This document shows positions 7,373 through 9,844 of a DNA stretch of 9,844 nt, one piece after another. A program made the translations under genes and the position numbers. Position 1 is the stretch's first letter; each line of letters starts with the position of its first letter. Source of the DNA: Actinomycetota bacterium (lineage in GTDB: Bacteria; Actinomycetota; Actinomycetes; UBA12327); the NCBI GenBank assembly GCA_026392555.1, contig JAPLBW010000023.1:1-9844 (forward strand), given 5' to 3'. The notes under the pieces were generated by a model, which saw only the letters and a list, made by a program, of their open reading frames with translations, made no database searches and was not told the origin of the DNA.

Positions 7373-8404
7373 TTAGTGTCGCGGCTCGGAAATAAGGACT
7401 TGTTGAAGAGATTCAAATTCCTCAACACACTTGCCCGATCCGATAGCCACACAGTCCAGCGGGTTATCAGCAATGTGAATGGGCATCCCCGTTTCGTGGC
7501 GAATGCGCTCGTCAAGACCCTTGAGCAAAGCCCCGCCACCGGTGAGCACGATGCCGCGTTCCATCAGGTCACCCGAAAGCTCAGGTGGCGTCTGGTCCAA
7601 GGTCGTCTTCACCGCATCAACGATCGAGGTCACCGGGACTTCAATGGCCTTACGGATTTCCTCGCTGGCCACCACGATGGTCTTGGGCAGACCAGAAACC
7701 AGGTCACGACCGCGGATTTCAGCATGTGGCTCGTCAGGAATCGGGAATGCGGAACCGATCAACATCTTGATTTCCTCGGCCGTGCGCTCACCGAGCAACA
7801 GCGAGTACTCCTTCTTGATGTACTCAATAATCGCCAAGTCAAGTGCGTCGCCACCAATACGAATCGACTTCGCCGTGACGATGCCACCCAACGAAATCAC
7901 CGCAACTTCAGTGGTTCCCCCACCGATGTCGACCACCATGTTGCCGGTGGGCTCGTGCACCGGAAGTCCCGCGCCAATCGCGGCAGCCATCGGCTCTTCA
8001 ATGATGTACACCTTGCGGGCACCCGCGGCATAGCCAGCGTCCTTGACCGCGCGCTGTTCCACACCGGTGATGCCCGAAGGTACGCAGACCACAATGCGGG
8101 GCTTGGCCAGGTGGCGGCGGGTGTGCACCTTTTGAATGAAGTAACGCAACATGCGCTCAGTGGTATCGAAGTCAGCGATCACACCATCTTTGAGTGGGCG
8201 AATAGCCACGATGTTGCCTGGGGTGCGGCCGATCATCTTCTTGGCTTCAAGACCCACCGCTAGCACGCTGCGCGTGGTCTGGTTAATGGCAACAACGGAT
8301 GGCTCGTTCAAAACCACACCGCGACCGCGGACGTACACCAAGGTGTTAGCGGTACCCAAGTCAACGGCCATGTCGCGACCAATAAATGACATTCTGTTTG
8401 CCAT
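7373..8404 (-). CDS. mreB: MreB, bacterial actin homologue
   Basis: A 343-residue protein of the MreB/Mbl family, full length. It forms membrane-associated filaments in the cytoplasm that guide the wall-synthesis complex. The actin-fold nucleotide motifs are all present: phosphate-1 DLGTANT (15-21), the IEEPMAAAIG segment with likely catalytic E137, phosphate-2 DIGGGTTEV (159-167) and the adenosine motif GIVLTGGGALLKGLD (284-298). I use the ATG at 8404, nine bases after GGAGGG; an internal ATG at 8392 (MSFIGRDMAVDLG) is how many homologues begin and is a possible alternative, but it lacks a well-placed ribosome site. The gene follows ndk by 69 bases, the widest gap in the window, so a promoter here is plausible. 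Many polar-growing actinobacteria have lost mreB; this genome keeps the full set. Confidence 0.98.
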   Translation of the reverse strand: MANRMSFIGRDMAVDLGTANTLVYVRGRGVVLNEPSVVAINQTTRSVLAVGLEAKKMIGRTPGNIVAIRPLKDGVIADFDTTERMLRYFIQKVHTRRHLAKPRIVVCVPSGITGVEQRAVKDAGYAAGARKVYIIEEPMAAAIGAGLPVHEPTGNMVVDIGGGTTEVAVISLGGIVTAKSIRIGGDALDLAIIEYIKKEYSLLLGERTAEEIKMLIGSAFPIPDEPHAEIRGRDLVSGLPKTIVVASEEIRKAIEVPVTSIVDAVKTTLDQTPPELSGDLMERGIVLTGGGALLKGLDERIRHETGMPIHIADNPLDCVAIGSGKCVEEFESLQQVLISEPRH

Positions 8405-8413
8405 GAAAAGCAG

Positions 8414-8419
8414 CCCTCC
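8414..8419 (-). promoter_or_regulatory. Ribosome binding site of mreB
   Basis: GGAGGG on the minus strand, nine bases before the ATG at 8404. It supports that ATG over the internal ATG at 8392, which would be 21 bases from the site. Confidence 0.8.
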
Positions 8420-8430
8420 AAGGGGAAGAT

Positions 8431-8450
8431 CAAACGCAAGTGCGTCTTTG
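8431..8450 (-). other. Inverted repeat in the mreB leader
   Basis: In the 69-base ndk-mreB gap, CAAA-GA-CGC-ACTT-GCG-TTTG (minus strand) can fold into a seven-pair stem with a four-base loop and a two-base bulge. It lies just upstream of the mreB ribosome site. No U-run follows, so a terminator is unlikely. It may be a 5' leader hairpin or an operator-like repeat; I cannot tell which. Confidence 0.35.
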
Positions 8451-8473
8451 AGGATACCTAGAGCAGGTGACGC

Positions 8474-8884
8474 TTATCCCAGACCTGGGAAAAACAGTGC
8501 AATCTCGCGGGCGGCCGATTCGGGTGAATCCGAGCCATGGACGAGGTTTTCGGTCATAACGGACGCAAGGTCGCCGCGAATAGTGCCTGGCGCGGACTTG
8601 ATCGGGTCCGTCACGCCCATCAGGGTGCGCCATGCGGTGATGGCTTCGGGGCCCTCAATCACTGCTGCCACCAACGGGGCGGAGGTGATAAACGAGACCA
8701 GCTCGCCAAAGAAGGGCTTGTCCGCATGTTCGCCGTAGTGGGCTTGGGCGGTAGCCACATCAAGGGTGCGCAGTTCCAGCGCCACCAAGCGGTAGCCCTT
8801 GCGCTCGATCCGGTCCAAAATCTGGCCGGTCAGGCCGCGAGCAACACCGTCGGGCTTGACCAAGACAAGGGTGCGTTCCGTCAT
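8474..8884 (-). CDS. ndk: Nucleoside diphosphate kinase
   Basis: A 136-residue cytoplasmic enzyme that transfers the gamma phosphate of ATP to other nucleoside diphosphates through a phosphohistidine, balancing the NTP and dNTP pools. It shows the N-terminal TLVLVKPDGVARG (5-17, with K10), the IEGPEAI segment (76-82), the GTIRGDLA segment (100-107) and the active-site NLVHGSDSPESAAREI with catalytic H116. The open frame can be extended to a TTG at 8896, but MTERTLVLVKPD from the ATG at 8884 matches actinobacterial homologues and has GGAG six bases upstream (8891-8894), so I use it. Length is normal for the compact bacterial form. It stands between the DUF4233 gene (48 bases) and mreB (69 bases), as in Streptomyces, and is not obviously tied functionally to the elongation genes. 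Confidence 0.98.
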   Translation of the reverse strand: MTERTLVLVKPDGVARGLTGQILDRIERKGYRLVALELRTLDVATAQAHYGEHADKPFFGELVSFITSAPLVAAVIEGPEAITAWRTLMGVTDPIKSAPGTIRGDLASVMTENLVHGSDSPESAAREIALFFPGLG

Positions 8885-8890
8885 CAATGA

Positions 8891-8894
8891 CTCC
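8891..8894 (-). promoter_or_regulatory. Ribosome binding site that decides the ndk start
   Basis: GGAG on the minus strand, six bases before the ATG at 8884. The alternative TTG start at 8896 overlaps this site directly, so it is unlikely to be used. Confidence 0.6.
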
Positions 8895-8899
8895 AAGAA

Positions 8900-8918
8900 A
8901 GGGGGGCTATAAACCCCT
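8900..8918 (-). terminator. Possible weak terminator or leader hairpin between DUF4233 and ndk
   Basis: On the minus strand AGGGG (8918-8914), a nine-base loop and CCCCT (8904-8900) can pair, followed by TTCTT. The stem is only five pairs and the T-tract is broken, so this is at best a leaky terminator for the folC-DUF4233 transcript. It ends just before the ndk ribosome site and could instead act as a leader structure. Low confidence. Confidence 0.3.
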
Positions 8919-8932
8919 ACTCTACCCGCCGG

Positions 8933-9256
8933 TCAGGCCTCATCTGCCGGCACGGGGTTAGCCGAGCGCCCGAGCTTGAGGGCCCACCACCACAACGCAG
9001 CAAACATCACACCTAGGAAGAACATCGCCGGGATGACAAATCCGGCAGCTATCGCTGCAACTTGAATCAGCCACCCGGCGTAGATCGCCCAACTAAAGCG
9101 CAGCAAGGCCGTCACCACTAAGCAGGAGATGGCTAACAGTCCTCCCACCCAACCCGCGACTGCGCCGTTGACCTGGTAAATCGAAATAGCCACCGGAATG
9201 GCCAACGCGAGCACGATGGATTCAAACGCTAAGACTGCGGATGCAAGTGCCCTCAT
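8933..9256 (-). CDS. DUF4233 family small membrane protein
   Basis: A 107-residue protein with about four hydrophobic segments (roughly 4-26, 32-52, 55-74 and 74-95) and a short polar C-terminus. The start MRALASAVLAFESIVLALAIP and the position between folC and ndk match the DUF4233 family, which I know as a conserved actinobacterial neighbour of folC. Its function is unknown. Its ATG overlaps the folC stop by three bases within an ATGA, and GGTGA lies six bases upstream inside folC, so the two are translationally coupled. Such coupling may suggest a link with folate metabolism or transport, but it may only reflect tight packing. No catalytic motif is visible. The tryptophan cluster in the last helix (ALWWWALKLG) is notable. 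Confidence 0.85.
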   Translation of the reverse strand: MRALASAVLAFESIVLALAIPVAISIYQVNGAVAGWVGGLLAISCLVVTALLRFSWAIYAGWLIQVAAIAAGFVIPAMFFLGVMFAALWWWALKLGRSANPVPADEA

Positions 9257-9844
9257 GTCAGTTCACCGCTTGATGGCTGCAACAAGGCACGAGCCTGGCC
9301 AACCAAGGCAACCGAACCAACTACCAAGACCGCCGCTGCAGTGGTGCCCTCGTTTGTTGCATCATCAGCCAAGGTCACAGCAACTTCCAACGCATCGGCC
9401 AGAGCAGGAACAACGACCACTCGATCACCACCCACGATCTGACTGGCAAGTTCGCCCACCTCATCGGCCGGCATAGCCCGAGGGTCGTTCGCGCTGGTGG
9501 CCACAATGACATCGACTTGATCGGAAAACTCCGCGAGCACACCGGAGACGTCCTTATCAACCATGGCACCCACAACAGCGATGACAGATCCGAAGTCAAA
9601 GGACTCGCGAAGGGCTTCGGCGGTAGCTCGCGCGCCATGGGGATTATGCGCAGCATCAAGCAGGACGGTGGGTGATCGACGCACGATCTCCAGTCGCCCG
9701 GGAGCCGTTGCTTGGGCAAAGGCCTCGCGCACCAGGGCAACATCTAGCCGTTGCTGTCCCCCACCGAGGAAACTTTCAAATGCGGCCAAGGCCACTGCGG
9801 CGTTATGTGCTTGGTGTTCGCCATGAAGAGGCAACCACAATTCG
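9253..9844 (-). CDS. folC: Folylpolyglutamate synthase / dihydrofolate synthase, 5' part missing
   Basis: Only the last 196 codons are in the window; the gene continues past the right edge. FolC uses ATP to add glutamate to dihydropteroate and to reduced folates, which retains them in the cell and improves enzyme binding. The visible part is the end of the Mur-ligase-like central domain and the C-terminal domain: LHGEHQAHNAAVALAAFESF, then APGRLEIV, the DAAHNPHGARA signature, VVGAMVDKDVSGVLAEF and the ANDPRAMPADEVGEL segment. These fit FolC rather than MurC-F, which have other C-terminal signatures. The N-terminal P-loop is outside the window and cannot be judged. It ends in TGA at 9253-9255, overlapping the DUF4233 start. 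In related genomes valS commonly lies upstream. Confidence 0.96.
   Translation of the reverse strand, partial: ELWLPLHGEHQAHNAAVALAAFESFLGGGQQRLDVALVREAFAQATAPGRLEIVRRSPTVLLDAAHNPHGARATAEALRESFDFGSVIAVVGAMVDKDVSGVLAEFSDQVDVIVATSANDPRAMPADEVGELASQIVGGDRVVVVPALADALEVAVTLADDATNEGTTAAAVLVVGSVALVGQARALLQPSSGELT

Noticed and set aside
7376..8263. A 295-codon open frame on the plus strand, fully antisense to mreB.
   Set aside because: It lies entirely inside mreB on the opposite strand, its product is rich in His, Arg and Asn with no recognisable domain, and long antisense open frames are a common by-product of codon bias in actin/Hsp70-type genes.
8477..8490. The palindrome TCCCAG-AC-CTGGGA at the 3' end of ndk as a terminator.
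   Set aside because: The A-run lies on the wrong side for minus-strand transcription, so no U-tract follows the stem, and it lies within the last codons of ndk.
8451..8502. Promoter candidates before mreB: TTGCAC with an 18-base spacer to GATAAG, or a -10-only TATCCT at 8451-8456.
   Set aside because: Both match the consensus poorly. A promoter in this gap is plausible from spacing, but neither candidate is good enough to annotate.

Overview
The window is a compact block of actinobacterial chromosome with every gene on the minus strand. Read in the direction of transcription (from high to low coordinates) the order is folC (partial) - DUF4233 membrane protein - ndk - mreB - mreC - mreD - PBP2 (mrdA/pbpA type) - rodA - TIGR03960-type radical SAM protein - TIGR03936/DUF2344 protein (partial). 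This order is one I know from Streptomyces and other Actinomycetia, where the last two genes are commonly followed by an RNase E/G gene and rplU-rpmA-obgE. G+C looks moderate (mid to high 50s percent by eye), lower than Streptomyces. That suits a non-filamentous, possibly small-genome aquatic or soil actinobacterium, but the genus cannot be fixed from this sequence.

Region 8885-9844 (right edge) holds the 3' part of folC (folate polyglutamylation) overlapping a short four-helix membrane protein of unknown function by an ATGA junction. ndk (nucleoside diphosphate kinase) follows after a 48-base gap. Region 2537-8404 is a complete cell-elongation machine: the actin homologue MreB, its membrane partners MreC and MreD, the class B transpeptidase PBP2 and the SEDS glycosyltransferase RodA. 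Spacing is very tight: 3 bases between mreC and mreD, 19 between mreD and PBP2, and a 4-base ATGA overlap between PBP2 and rodA. Together these genes direct insertion of new peptidoglycan along the side wall, or in Streptomyces relatives into the spore wall. Region 1-2505 holds two uncharacterised but conserved proteins, a radical SAM enzyme with a B12-binding-like N-terminal region and its usual partner DUF2344. Their stop and start codons abut exactly (TAG then ATG). They follow rodA by only 31 bases, so they may be co-transcribed with the elongation genes.

There are no RNA genes, mobile elements, CRISPR arrays or large repeats, and no gene-free stretch longer than 69 bases. Small inverted repeats lie in three of the intergenic gaps (before ndk, before mreB, and between mreB and mreC). 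No reading frame is broken. The window reads as an ordinary, well-kept core region. The points most worth a second look are the uncharacterised radical SAM pair, the eight paired-looking cysteines in PBP2, the Pro/Thr-rich tail of MreC, the DUF4233 protein and the small intergenic hairpins.
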